A DNA stretch of 14,461 nucleotides from CAYOVG01 sp964407285 (lineage in GTDB: Bacteria > Desulfobacterota > Syntrophobacteria > Syntrophobacterales > Syntrophobacteraceae). A model generated the notes under the pieces. The model saw nothing but the letters and a program-made list of their open reading frames with translations. It had not been told where the DNA came from and did no database searches. The stretch spans positions 1-14,461 of the forward strand of contig CAYOVG010000169.1 in NCBI GenBank assembly GCA_964407285.1. The letters run 5' to 3'. The position numbers and the translations under genes are program-made. This document shows, in pieces, positions 6,634 through 13,335 of this stretch (positions within the stretch are counted from its first letter, which is position 1; each line of letters opens with the position of its first letter).

Positions 6634-7455
6634 ATGAATCTGCTGGAAATCGATCAAAAGTCGTGTAACCGGGACGGTATCTGTGCGGCGGTATGCCCCT
6701 CCGGGCTCATTGATTTCAAGAAAGGCGAATACCCCACTCCCATCGCAAACGCCGAGAAAATGTGCATCCGGTGCGGCCACTGCGTGGCGGTCTGCCCGAC
6801 CGGAAGTCTCTCTCATCGCGATATGCCCGCCGGGCAATGCCCGCCCGTGCGCAAAGAGCTTCAGTTGACCCCGGAACACTGCGAGCATTTCCTGCGCAGC
6901 CGCCGCTCGATCCGGACCTACCGGGACGAAGCGGTCCCCCGCGCCGACATCGCCAGGGTGATCGAGACCGCCCGCCACGCTCCCTCCGGGCACAACTCCC
7001 AGTGCGCGCGGTGGCTGGTTCTGGACAACCGGGATGAACTTCGAAAGCTTGCAGGGCTCGTCGCCGATTGGTCCCGCTGGATGATCGCCAATATGCCCGA
7101 AATGGCCCTGGCCTGGCATATGGACAGATTACTCAAGCGATGGGAAGACGGCGCCGATGTAATCTTGCGCGGCGCGCCCGTTCTGATCGTCGCTCATGCG
7201 CGGGAAGACAACCGCCTGGCCCCTTCCACCTGTACGATCGCCCTGACTTATCTCGAACTGGCGGCGACCGGCATGGGGCTGGGATGCTGCTGGGCGGGTT
7301 ACTTCACCGCCGCGGCGACCACATACCCGCCCATGAAGGAAGCGCTGTCTCTTCCCGAAGGCCATCAGTGCTTCGGGAGCATGATGCTGGGATACCCGAA
7401 GTTCGACTACCACAGGCTGCCCATGCGTAAAGCTCCTTCCATCACGTGGCGCTGA
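6634..7455 (+). CDS. Ferredoxin-nitroreductase fusion protein
   Basis: The 273-residue protein has an N-terminal two-cluster ferredoxin domain (about 1-60) fused to an FMN-dependent nitroreductase domain (about 85-273). The second cluster motif is complete: C44-x2-C47-x2-C50-x3-C54-P. In the first, C11-x2-D14-x2-C17-x3-C21-P, the second Cys is replaced by Asp. The flavin domain starts with RSRRSIRTYRDEAVPRADI and has ARHAPSGHNSQCARW, the usual FMN phosphate and ring-binding region, then ALTYLELAATGMGLGCCWAG, and ends with MMLGYPKFDYHRLPMR. Electrons probably pass from the clusters to FMN; the substrate is unknown, and family members reduce nitro or enone compounds. Start ATG 6634 has an ideal AGGAG site. 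The domain order is common in anaerobes. The gene stands alone before the chemoreceptor. Confidence 0.9.
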   Translation: MNLLEIDQKSCNRDGICAAVCPSGLIDFKKGEYPTPIANAEKMCIRCGHCVAVCPTGSLSHRDMPAGQCPPVRKELQLTPEHCEHFLRSRRSIRTYRDEAVPRADIARVIETARHAPSGHNSQCARWLVLDNRDELRKLAGLVADWSRWMIANMPEMALAWHMDRLLKRWEDGADVILRGAPVLIVAHAREDNRLAPSTCTIALTYLELAATGMGLGCCWAGYFTAAATTYPPMKEALSLPEGHQCFGSMMLGYPKFDYHRLPMRKAPSITWR

Positions 7456-7486
7456 ACGGGTCCGCGGAAGACCGGCGCACCGGGTT

Positions 7487-7612
7487 TCCCGATACGGGCA
7501 AGCTTCCTGCTCCAGCGGGAACCGGAGCGCGCCGTTTTCTCCCATGGAGCGATTCACAAAAGCAAACGGAAGACGAGAGGAGGAAAGGCGCCGGCCATCC
7601 CGATACGGCCGG
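7487..7612 (+). repeat. Direct repeat and stem-loop in the chemoreceptor leader
   Basis: The 11-base sequence TCCCGATACGG occurs at 7487-7497 and again at 7598-7608, in the 208-base gap between the nitroreductase and chemoreceptor genes. The second copy forms the loop and right arm of a perfect 6-base stem, CCGGCC (7591-7596) with GGCCGG (7607-7612). The first copy contains its own CCCG-ATA-CGGG hairpin. A regulatory role is possible, but nothing in the sequence shows it. Confidence 0.35.
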
Positions 7613-7663
7613 AAAAGACCTGTATTCGCCCGTCGTTTTTCCGGTACAAAGGAGACAGGTTCC

Positions 7664-9472
7664 ATGAAGAGCTTGACAATTGCTCATAAAATCACGATAT
7701 TGGCGGCTATCCCCATTCTTGCTTTCGTTGCTTTTGCTTCCTTTTTCACCTGGAACAAATGGATTGAAGTCGACCTGGCCGAAACCATGCATCATAACCT
7801 GAAGCTTATTAAGTCAGCATCGGAACTGATCACGGAGCTTCAGAAAGAGCGGGGTCAGTCCAATCTGTTCATCAACGGCGTCATCGGTAAAGAAGAGATG
7901 TCCGGACAGAGAATGAAAACGGATTCCGCACAGGCGTCTTTTCTCGGCGCCCTGGACCCGGCCAGAATTCCCGGGGAATCAAAGGATGCCGCACGCCGGA
8001 CACTATCACAAATAGCACAACTGCGAAATGACGTGGACCGGAAGGCGCCGATGAGCCAAAGCTTTCAGAATTACACCATGGCGATCTCCGGCATCTTTTC
8101 AATCGAGACGGAGGCCATAAGAGCAAAGACCACCGGTGGCGTGGGCAAGAACCTGGTGAATGTCGCTCTTTTGGGGGACGCAATGGAGAATGCGGCAAGG
8201 CTGAGGGGCATGATGAGCGGATTACTGGCTGCAAACAAGCCGCTATCCGAGAGTGAATTCAAGGCCGTTGTGGAATTCTATTCCCGAATCTATGCCGGCA
8301 TCGAGTCTCCCGCACTCAGCATCTCCCACGAAATGGAACAGCAGATAAAGGCTTTCAACCAGTCTCCTTCCTGGGTAGAGGTCACCGGCGCATTCAATAG
8401 AATACTGAAGAACGCCGACAAAGGGGAATTCGGACTGGACCCCAAGGCTGTTTTCAACAGCGCCACCAGGCAGGTCGAAGACATTTACGGGTTGAGCCGG
8501 AATGAACTCCGGACGAGCGAAGATACGGTAACCAGGATAAGGTCCGAGGTAGTCCGGACTATCTGGTGGACTCTCGGTCTGCTGTCATTCGCTATCCTGC
8601 TCCTGGTGAGCATCTCCTACTGGATCGGCCGCAGTATTTCGGGCCCCGTGCACGAGGTCGTCAGGGAACTCATGCTCGTTGCCGACGGGGTGGCCTCCGC
8701 ATCCAGCCATCTCGCTTCGTCCAGCGAACAACTGGCCGACGGAGCTTCCCAGCAGGCGGCCGCCATTGAAGAGACTTCTTCCTCCCTGGAGGAGATCGCC
8801 TCCATGACCAAACAGAATTCCGACAATTCCGACAAGGTCAACAGTTTCATGGCCGGCATGAACGAAATGGTGGAAAAAGCCAATAAATCCATGAACGGGT
8901 TGAAGTCTTCCATGGCCGAAATCTCAACGGCAAGCCAGGACACCCAGAAAATCGTCAAGACTATTGATGAAATTGCTTTTCAGACCAACCTTCTCGCCCT
9001 GAACGCCGCCGTCGAAGCCGCCCGGGCAGGCGAGGCCGGAGCCGGTTTCGCCGTCGTGGCGGACGAAGTCCGAAACCTGGCCTTGCGTGCCGCCGAAGCA
9101 GCCAGGAACACCGCCGGCCTTATTGAAGGAATCGTCAACAAGATTCATGACGGAATAGAAAGCGTCAACACAACCGATTCGGCTTTCGTGGAGGTAAAGA
9201 GCAATTCCGTATCAATCGGCAACATGATAGTAGAAATAGCCACTGCTTCCAGAGAACAAAGCCAGGGTATCGAGCAGATCAATAGAGCCATTGCCGAGAT
9301 GGACAACGTCGTTCAAAGGAATGCGGCTACTTCGGAGGAATCGGCGTCGGAGTCCAAAGAACTGAACATGCGAGCCGGGGACATGATGGAGTTGGTGGGC
9401 AATCTCAGACTTATGATCAACCGAAACGTGGCGGCGGAATCGGGAGCGAGGGAGATCGCCCTGCGGAGCTGA
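7664..9472 (+). CDS. Methyl-accepting chemotaxis protein with NIT sensor domain
   Basis: A 602-residue inner-membrane chemoreceptor. Transmembrane helix 1 is at about 8-29 and helix 2 at about 299-321. The 270-residue outside domain opens with ELITELQKERGQSNLFI (54-70), the hallmark of the NIT (nitrate/nitrite-sensing) domain, and stays helical throughout. After helix 2 comes a short HAMP-like linker (GRSISGPVHEVVREL), then a Gln/Glu-rich methylation helix (ASQQAAAIEETSSSLEEI, 361-378). The signalling tip, around 434-473, includes EIAFQTNLLALNAAVEAARA and binds CheA/CheW. There is no NWETF-type CheR tether. ATG 7664 has AAAGGAG nine bases upstream, and the protein then starts with the basic residues expected before helix 1; the frame extends upstream to 7544 without support. 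No other chemotaxis genes are nearby. The ligand is inferred only from the domain name. Confidence 0.92.
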   Translation: MKSLTIAHKITILAAIPILAFVAFASFFTWNKWIEVDLAETMHHNLKLIKSASELITELQKERGQSNLFINGVIGKEEMSGQRMKTDSAQASFLGALDPARIPGESKDAARRTLSQIAQLRNDVDRKAPMSQSFQNYTMAISGIFSIETEAIRAKTTGGVGKNLVNVALLGDAMENAARLRGMMSGLLAANKPLSESEFKAVVEFYSRIYAGIESPALSISHEMEQQIKAFNQSPSWVEVTGAFNRILKNADKGEFGLDPKAVFNSATRQVEDIYGLSRNELRTSEDTVTRIRSEVVRTIWWTLGLLSFAILLLVSISYWIGRSISGPVHEVVRELMLVADGVASASSHLASSSEQLADGASQQAAAIEETSSSLEEIASMTKQNSDNSDKVNSFMAGMNEMVEKANKSMNGLKSSMAEISTASQDTQKIVKTIDEIAFQTNLLALNAAVEAARAGEAGAGFAVVADEVRNLALRAAEAARNTAGLIEGIVNKIHDGIESVNTTDSAFVEVKSNSVSIGNMIVEIATASREQSQGIEQINRAIAEMDNVVQRNAATSEESASESKELNMRAGDMMELVGNLRLMINRNVAAESGAREIALRS

Positions 9473-9474
9473 CA

Positions 9475-9517
9475 CGGGCGGCGGCGCAATTCCCGCTTTC
9501 CAGGAAGCAGCCGCCCG
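9475..9517 (+). terminator. Stem-loop just after the chemoreceptor gene
   Basis: CGGGCGGC (9475-9482) and GCCGCCCG (9510-9517) form a perfect 8-base GC stem two bases after the stop codon, enclosing a 27-base loop that itself contains TTCC/GGAA. There is no run of T after it, so it is at best an imperfect terminator or an mRNA-stabilising hairpin. Confidence 0.3.
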
Positions 9518-9633
9518 CATCATTCACATGTGAAGATAACGGGGAGTATCCCAGCGACGGCCATCTTTCGAACAAGATGCCGGATCGAACGCGCGCTCAC
9601 ACGCCATCCGGCCTCCCGGAAGACATGCGGACC

Positions 9634-9674
9634 ACTGGATGAGGCGAGTCCTTACCCGGCATCGAGCATCCAGT
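9634..9674 (-). terminator. Inverted repeat downstream of sdhA
   Basis: ACTGGATG (9634-9641) and CATCCAGT (9667-9674) form a perfect 8-base inverted repeat with a 25-base loop, 13 bases past the sdhA stop. It lies between two convergent genes, where a terminator is expected. No T run follows on either strand, so confidence is low. Confidence 0.28.
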
Positions 9675-9687
9675 AGCCGGCATCCTC

Positions 9688-11412
9688 CTAATACGTCCTC
9701 GGTTTGGGTTCGAAGCGCGTGATGGTGACCGGCTTGTAGAAGAGCTTCAGGTCATTGTCCCCCGCCTTTTGAACCATCGTGTGCTTCAGCCATTCGGCGT
9801 CGTTCCTTTCCGGGAAATCGTCGCGGCTATGAGCGCCGCGGCTTTCCCGGCGGGCAAGAGCGGAAGCGACGATGGTTTCCGCCAGGCCGAGCAGCATCTC
9901 CAGCTCCAGGGCGTCCGTCAGGTCGGAATTGAAGTGCTCTCCCGTATAGCCTACCCCCACGGATTTGTAGCGCTCCTTGAGCGTTCGAATCTCATCCAGG
10001 GCAAGCTTCAGCCCTTCCTCATGGCGGAACACGGAACAGTGATCGGTCATGAGACTTTGCAGCCGGCTTCTTATCTCTCCCGCCTTCTCGCCCTTCTTTT
10101 TCTCTTTGATACGGTTTATCGTGGCCATAACCGGTTCTTCGGGACCGTCGGGAAGCTCGGTCCATTCCAGGCCGGCCAGTTCCTCGACCATCTTCTTGCC
10201 CGCCCTGCGCCCGAAGACGACCAGGTCCAGGAGCGAGTTGCAGCCGAGGCGGTTGGCGCCATGGACGGACACGCACGCGCATTCGCCCGCCGCATAGAGT
10301 CCCGGCACCACCTGGTTGTTCGCATCGAGCACCTGGGCATCCAGGTTGGTCGGGATGCCGCCCATCATGTAGTGGCACGTGGGCTGGATGGGAATGGGCT
10401 CCGTCGCCGGATCGATTCCCAGGTAAATCTTCACGAAGGAAGAGATTTCGGAAAGCCTCTCCTGGAGGCGCTCCCTGCCGATGTGCGTAAGGTCCAGGTG
10501 CACGTAATCCTTGCCGTCGATACCGCGCCCTTGCCGGACCTCGGTATAAATCGCCCTGGAAACCATGTCCCTTGGAGCAAGGTCCTTGATCGTGGGAGCA
10601 TAGCGTTCCATGAAACGTTCGCCGGAGCCGTTGCGCAGGATTCCGCCCTCGCCTCGCGCCCCCTCGCTGATGAGCACGCCCAGGCCATAGATCCCCGTCG
10701 GGTGAAACTGCACGAATTCCATGTCTTGGAGAGGAATGCCCGCGCGGTAGGCCAGGTAGACGCCGTCACCGGTGTTGGCGGAGCAGTTCGATGTGGTCCT
10801 GTAAATTTTCCCGAAGCCCCCGGTGGCGAGCAGGACCGACCGGGCTTGAACGACGTGCAACTGCCCGGTGGCGATCTCGAACACGACGAGCCCGGCCACG
10901 CGGCCGTCTTTCAGCAGCAGGTCCAGCATCTGGAATTCCGGATAGACCCTGATGCCCCTCTGGACCGATTCCCCGTAAAGGGTATCGAGCACGACGCGGC
11001 CGGTCCGGTCGGCGGCGTAACAGGCCCTCAAGGCGGGTCGCTTGCCGTAATCGATGGTATGGCCGCCAAAAGCCCGTTGAGCTATAGTTCCGTTTTCCAG
11101 CCGGCTGAAAGGGACCCCGATGTGCTCCAATTCATAGATTGCGCGAATGGCGTCCTTGGTCAGTATCTCGGCGGCATCCTGATCGACCAGGTAATCCCCG
11201 CCCTTGACCGTATCGTACATATGCCACTCCCACGAATCCTCCTCCACGTTGCCCAGCGCCGCGGCTATCCCGCCCTGGGCCGCGCCGGAATGAGACCGCG
11301 TGGGATAGATCTTGCTGAGGAGCGCAATATCGGTCTTCCCGGATAATTCCACGGCGGCCCTCAAGCCTGCCAGCCCCGAACCGACAATGACGACGTCGTG
11401 CTTGAATATCAT
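9688..11412 (-). CDS. sdhA: Succinate dehydrogenase/fumarate reductase flavoprotein subunit
   Basis: This full-length 574-residue protein oxidises succinate or reduces fumarate, with FAD covalently bound. The dinucleotide-binding site is VGSGLAGLRAA (10-20). The FAD-linking His41 lies in PTRSHSGAAQGG. Substrate and proton-shuttle residues are in place: His237 (QFHPTG), Glu250 and Arg253 (SEGARGEGG), Arg281 (APRD), His347 (CHYMMGG) and Arg388 (HGANRLG). Gln46 matches the Gln of E. coli SdhA rather than the Glu of FrdA, which hints at the dehydrogenase type. ATG 11412 has GAGGG six bases upstream. The iron-sulphur (SdhB) and membrane (SdhC) genes that normally adjoin are absent: the flanks are short non-coding spacers. 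FrdA is an alternative name; the direction of use cannot be settled from sequence. Confidence 0.93.
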   Translation of the reverse strand: MIFKHDVVIVGSGLAGLRAAVELSGKTDIALLSKIYPTRSHSGAAQGGIAAALGNVEEDSWEWHMYDTVKGGDYLVDQDAAEILTKDAIRAIYELEHIGVPFSRLENGTIAQRAFGGHTIDYGKRPALRACYAADRTGRVVLDTLYGESVQRGIRVYPEFQMLDLLLKDGRVAGLVVFEIATGQLHVVQARSVLLATGGFGKIYRTTSNCSANTGDGVYLAYRAGIPLQDMEFVQFHPTGIYGLGVLISEGARGEGGILRNGSGERFMERYAPTIKDLAPRDMVSRAIYTEVRQGRGIDGKDYVHLDLTHIGRERLQERLSEISSFVKIYLGIDPATEPIPIQPTCHYMMGGIPTNLDAQVLDANNQVVPGLYAAGECACVSVHGANRLGCNSLLDLVVFGRRAGKKMVEELAGLEWTELPDGPEEPVMATINRIKEKKKGEKAGEIRSRLQSLMTDHCSVFRHEEGLKLALDEIRTLKERYKSVGVGYTGEHFNSDLTDALELEMLLGLAETIVASALARRESRGAHSRDDFPERNDAEWLKHTMVQKAGDNDLKLFYKPVTITRFEPKPRTY

Positions 11413-11433
11413 GCTTCACCCTCTGATCGTAGG

Positions 11434-11512
11434 TTATGAGTTGCGGGTTGCGAGTTGCATGTTTGCGAGTTGCATGTTACGGGTCGAGTGCTGCGGGTAC
11501 CGAATTTCGGGT
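11434..11512. repeat. Degenerate short tandem repeats upstream of sdhA
   Basis: The exact 14-mer GCGAGTTGCATGTT occurs at 11450-11463 and 11465-11478, a 15-base period. Flanking copies are degenerate (ATGAGTTGCGGGTT before, TACGGGTCGAGTGCTGCGGGT after). The array lies in the 281-base gap between the CPCC-protein gene and sdhA, starting about 20 bases before the sdhA start codon. No gene is seen in the rest of this gap. It may be a simple slippage product; an effect on sdhA expression is only a possibility. Confidence 0.6.
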
Positions 11513-11693
11513 TTCGAATGGATACCATCTCGTGGGAGGGACGCATCCGAAGTATTCCCCACGCGAAGGTCCCCCCACATTCACATCACTCACAACGGAT
11601 ATTGTCCGCTTTCAGGAGCTACAAACGCATTCCATCTAAGCACTCGATCGGCGAATTACAAGGATGCCGCCATGCCGGGACCGTCGAAAAGCG

Positions 11694-11957
11694 CTACTCC
11701 ACTTCGATCCTGGTGGCTTTCCGCTCCCCGGACGGAGGGTCCCCGCGCTTCTCGAGGGTCGTGATCTGCTGGTCGATCAAAGATTTGAAGGCCTTGAGCA
11801 TCTCAATCCGCGCGTTGTGGAAATGGGTAAAAAACCCGCTCCGGCTCCTCCTCGCGCTTTGCATTCTCTTCATAACGAAGCAACAGGGGCAGAAATCATC
11901 GGAGCGGCCGCCCCCGCGCTCTTCCCTGCTTTCATTGTTTGCAGCGGTTTCATCCAT
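11694..11957 (-). CDS. Small CPCC-motif protein coupled to the ArsA ATPase
   Basis: The 87-residue protein has an acidic, disordered N-terminus (MDETAANNESREERGGG) and then a striking CPCC motif in DDFCPCCFVMKRMQ (about residues 21-34). A helical stretch follows (FFTHFHNARIEMLKAFKSLI, then DQQITTLEKR), and the tail is charged. I do not know a function; the paired cysteines could bind a metal or form a redox centre (inference). ATG 11957 overlaps the end of the ArsA gene by eight bases and has GGAG six bases upstream, so the two are probably translated together and their products may interact. ATG 11969 or 11981 would add only MET-rich residues that repeat the ArsA overlap and have weaker ribosome sites. 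Confidence 0.62.
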   Translation of the reverse strand: MDETAANNESREERGGGRSDDFCPCCFVMKRMQSARRSRSGFFTHFHNARIEMLKAFKSLIDQQITTLEKRGDPPSGERKATRIEVE

Positions 11958-13152
11958 TGTCGTCTCCATCTCCGTTTCCAAAGTGAATCACGAGGAAGTC
12001 ATCCGTGATCTGGGCCTTCCGGGGCTCAAGGGGAACGAACGTCCTCGGGAGAATAAGGTTTCTTTTGAAATTGCCGATCCGTATGATGAGTTCCTCTCCC
12101 AGCTTTGAAAGCTCCACCTCGCTCTTCTTGATGAAAGGCAGGCGCAGTTTGACCAGGTATCGGCCGTTGTCGGTACTGAATTCGCAAGGCCGGTGGAGGT
12201 AGAATATCCCGGCGGGGTCCCTTTCGCCGTAAAGCGTGGATCCCATTTCGAGCAGGCTGTCGTAGCCCAGCACCTCCGACTCGTAAAAGGGTACGTCCAG
12301 AAGTGGGATCGGGTCGAAATAGGACCTGGCCGTCTTCCAATAGGCCTGCTGAGCCTCCTGCCACTTCTTGAGGCACGACTCTCCCGCGTTCTCCGAAAAC
12401 ACCCGGTTCAGAATCACGGCGTCGATGGACAGCTGGTGCAGGGAGAAAAACATGAAAGCCCGCTGCGTCTCGCGAAGCACCATCTTCTCCAGGTTGCTCA
12501 CCAGTCGAACGGAGGTCACTTCGGGGTCCGTCAGGTACCTGTCCACACCTCGAAGCCTGTGGAAGAGCCGCTCGATGGAAGCGAAGTACTCATCGTTAGG
12601 CAGCGGAACATCCGCAAACTTCTTCGCCATGGGCCGTGCATAGCGGATCAGGGTCCGCTCCAGCCGGAAGATCTTCTCCATGTACCATTCCAGGCTCTTC
12701 GGAAGGCTTATGAACCGGATGGATTCGGCGGTGGGGGCACAGTCCAGGATGATCAGATCGTACGTGTTTTCCTTTGCGTACTGATTGACATAGAGGAGCG
12801 CTCCCACCTCCTCCATTCCGGGGAGAATGGCAAGCTCTTCCGCAAGGATGTCGTCGATCCCCGAAGTGTTCAGAAGGACCGACAGGTACTTGTGGACTTC
12901 TCCCCAATGCTTCGAGATTTCTTCGTGAACGTCCAGTTCCTGTATCCAGAGGTTATCGCTTATGGGGATGGGTGCGCCCCGGTTCTTGTCCATGAGGGGT
13001 TTATCGAGATCGAAGGCGTCGCTCAAACTGTGGGCCGGGTCGAGAGACATGACCACGGTTTTGAGCCCCCGGCGGGCGGTGATGATTCCCGTCGCCGCGG
13101 CCACACTGGTCTTCCCGACACCCCCTTTTCCCGCGTACAACAAAATTCTCAT
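11950..13152 (-). CDS. ArsA/GET3-type ATPase with HSP20-like C-terminal domain
   Basis: This 400-residue protein is a single-domain member of the ArsA/GET3 family of soluble, dimeric ATPases. The deviant Walker A is GKGGVGKT (8-15), switch I is MSLDPAHSLSDAF (35-47) and switch II is ILDCAPTAES (135-144), where the family more often has DTAPTG. Family features follow: SNLEKMVLRETQR (219-231), VILNRVF (246-252) and the nucleotide-pocket PLLDVPFYESEVLG (283-296). Residues about 328-391 resemble the alpha-crystallin/HSP20-like domain found on bacterial ArsA-type proteins. The arsenite-binding triad of true ArsA is not recognisable and no arsB, arsR or arsC adjoins, so arsenic efflux is unlikely. 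The real client is unknown. The ribosome site before ATG 13152 is distant and weak. The gene overlaps the CPCC-protein gene by eight bases. Confidence 0.88.
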   Translation of the reverse strand: MRILLYAGKGGVGKTSVAAATGIITARRGLKTVVMSLDPAHSLSDAFDLDKPLMDKNRGAPIPISDNLWIQELDVHEEISKHWGEVHKYLSVLLNTSGIDDILAEELAILPGMEEVGALLYVNQYAKENTYDLIILDCAPTAESIRFISLPKSLEWYMEKIFRLERTLIRYARPMAKKFADVPLPNDEYFASIERLFHRLRGVDRYLTDPEVTSVRLVSNLEKMVLRETQRAFMFFSLHQLSIDAVILNRVFSENAGESCLKKWQEAQQAYWKTARSYFDPIPLLDVPFYESEVLGYDSLLEMGSTLYGERDPAGIFYLHRPCEFSTDNGRYLVKLRLPFIKKSEVELSKLGEELIIRIGNFKRNLILPRTFVPLEPRKAQITDDFLVIHFGNGDGDDNG

Positions 13153-13186
13153 ACTGAAATATCGCTTTCCTTATTTTGCTTCACAG

Positions 13187-13256
13187 CCCCTTTTTGGGGA
13201 TGGTTCATACATCGACAATATTCATATCATATTATATCCCTTACAGGGATGGTTCA
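13187..13256. repeat. Two copies of a palindromic element before the ArsA gene
   Basis: Copy 1 (13187-13207) is CCCC-TTTTT-GGGG followed by ATGGTTCA. Copy 2 (13236-13256) is ATCCC-TTACA-GGGAT followed by GGTTCA. They share the exact 11-mer GGGATGGTTCA and match at 15 of 21 positions, with centres about 50 bases apart. Each is a small hairpin plus a shared tail. Copy 2 covers the spacer and -35 box of the promoter predicted for the ArsA gene, and copy 1 falls in its leader. They could be paired operator sites, or ends of the adjacent insertion element. Confidence 0.6.
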
Positions 13257-13257
13257 A
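13231..13257 (-). promoter_or_regulatory. Candidate promoter for the ArsA-CPCC unit
   Basis: Read on the minus strand, a perfect TATAAT (13236-13231) lies 15 bases after TTGAAC (13257-13252). The surroundings are much more AT-rich than the rest of the window. Transcription would start near 13224, leaving a leader of about 70 bases before ATG 13152. The spacer is two bases shorter than ideal, which would suit a promoter that depends on a regulator bound at the overlapping palindrome. Confidence 0.42.
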
Positions 13258-13335
13258 GAAGGAGGTTTGCCGAAGAACATCCTCGACACCAGAAAAGACC
13301 GTTGCAGTAAATCTCAATTAGTGTTATCGTTCGGC

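Noticed and set aside
7456..7663. Cyclic di-GMP riboswitch before the chemoreceptor
   Set aside because: Such riboswitches often precede chemoreceptors in this group, but the conserved GEMM core was not found; only simple hairpins are present.
9769..11346. Long plus-strand open frame of 525 codons
   Set aside because: It is the exact antisense of sdhA, with His/Arg/Pro-rich composition typical of a shadow frame and no ribosome site.
11950..13152. Arsenic resistance operon
   Set aside because: Only an ArsA-family ATPase is present. No ArsB, ArsR, ArsC or ArsD is seen, and the arsenite-binding cysteines are not recognisable.
13187..13256. CRISPR repeats
   Set aside because: Only two imperfect copies of about 21 bases, one spacer-like gap and no cas genes. 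Better explained as operators or element ends.
12193..13335. Upstream extension of the transposase frame across the ArsA gene
   Set aside because: This part is antisense to the ArsA ATPase. Transposase similarity begins only after ATG 13336.
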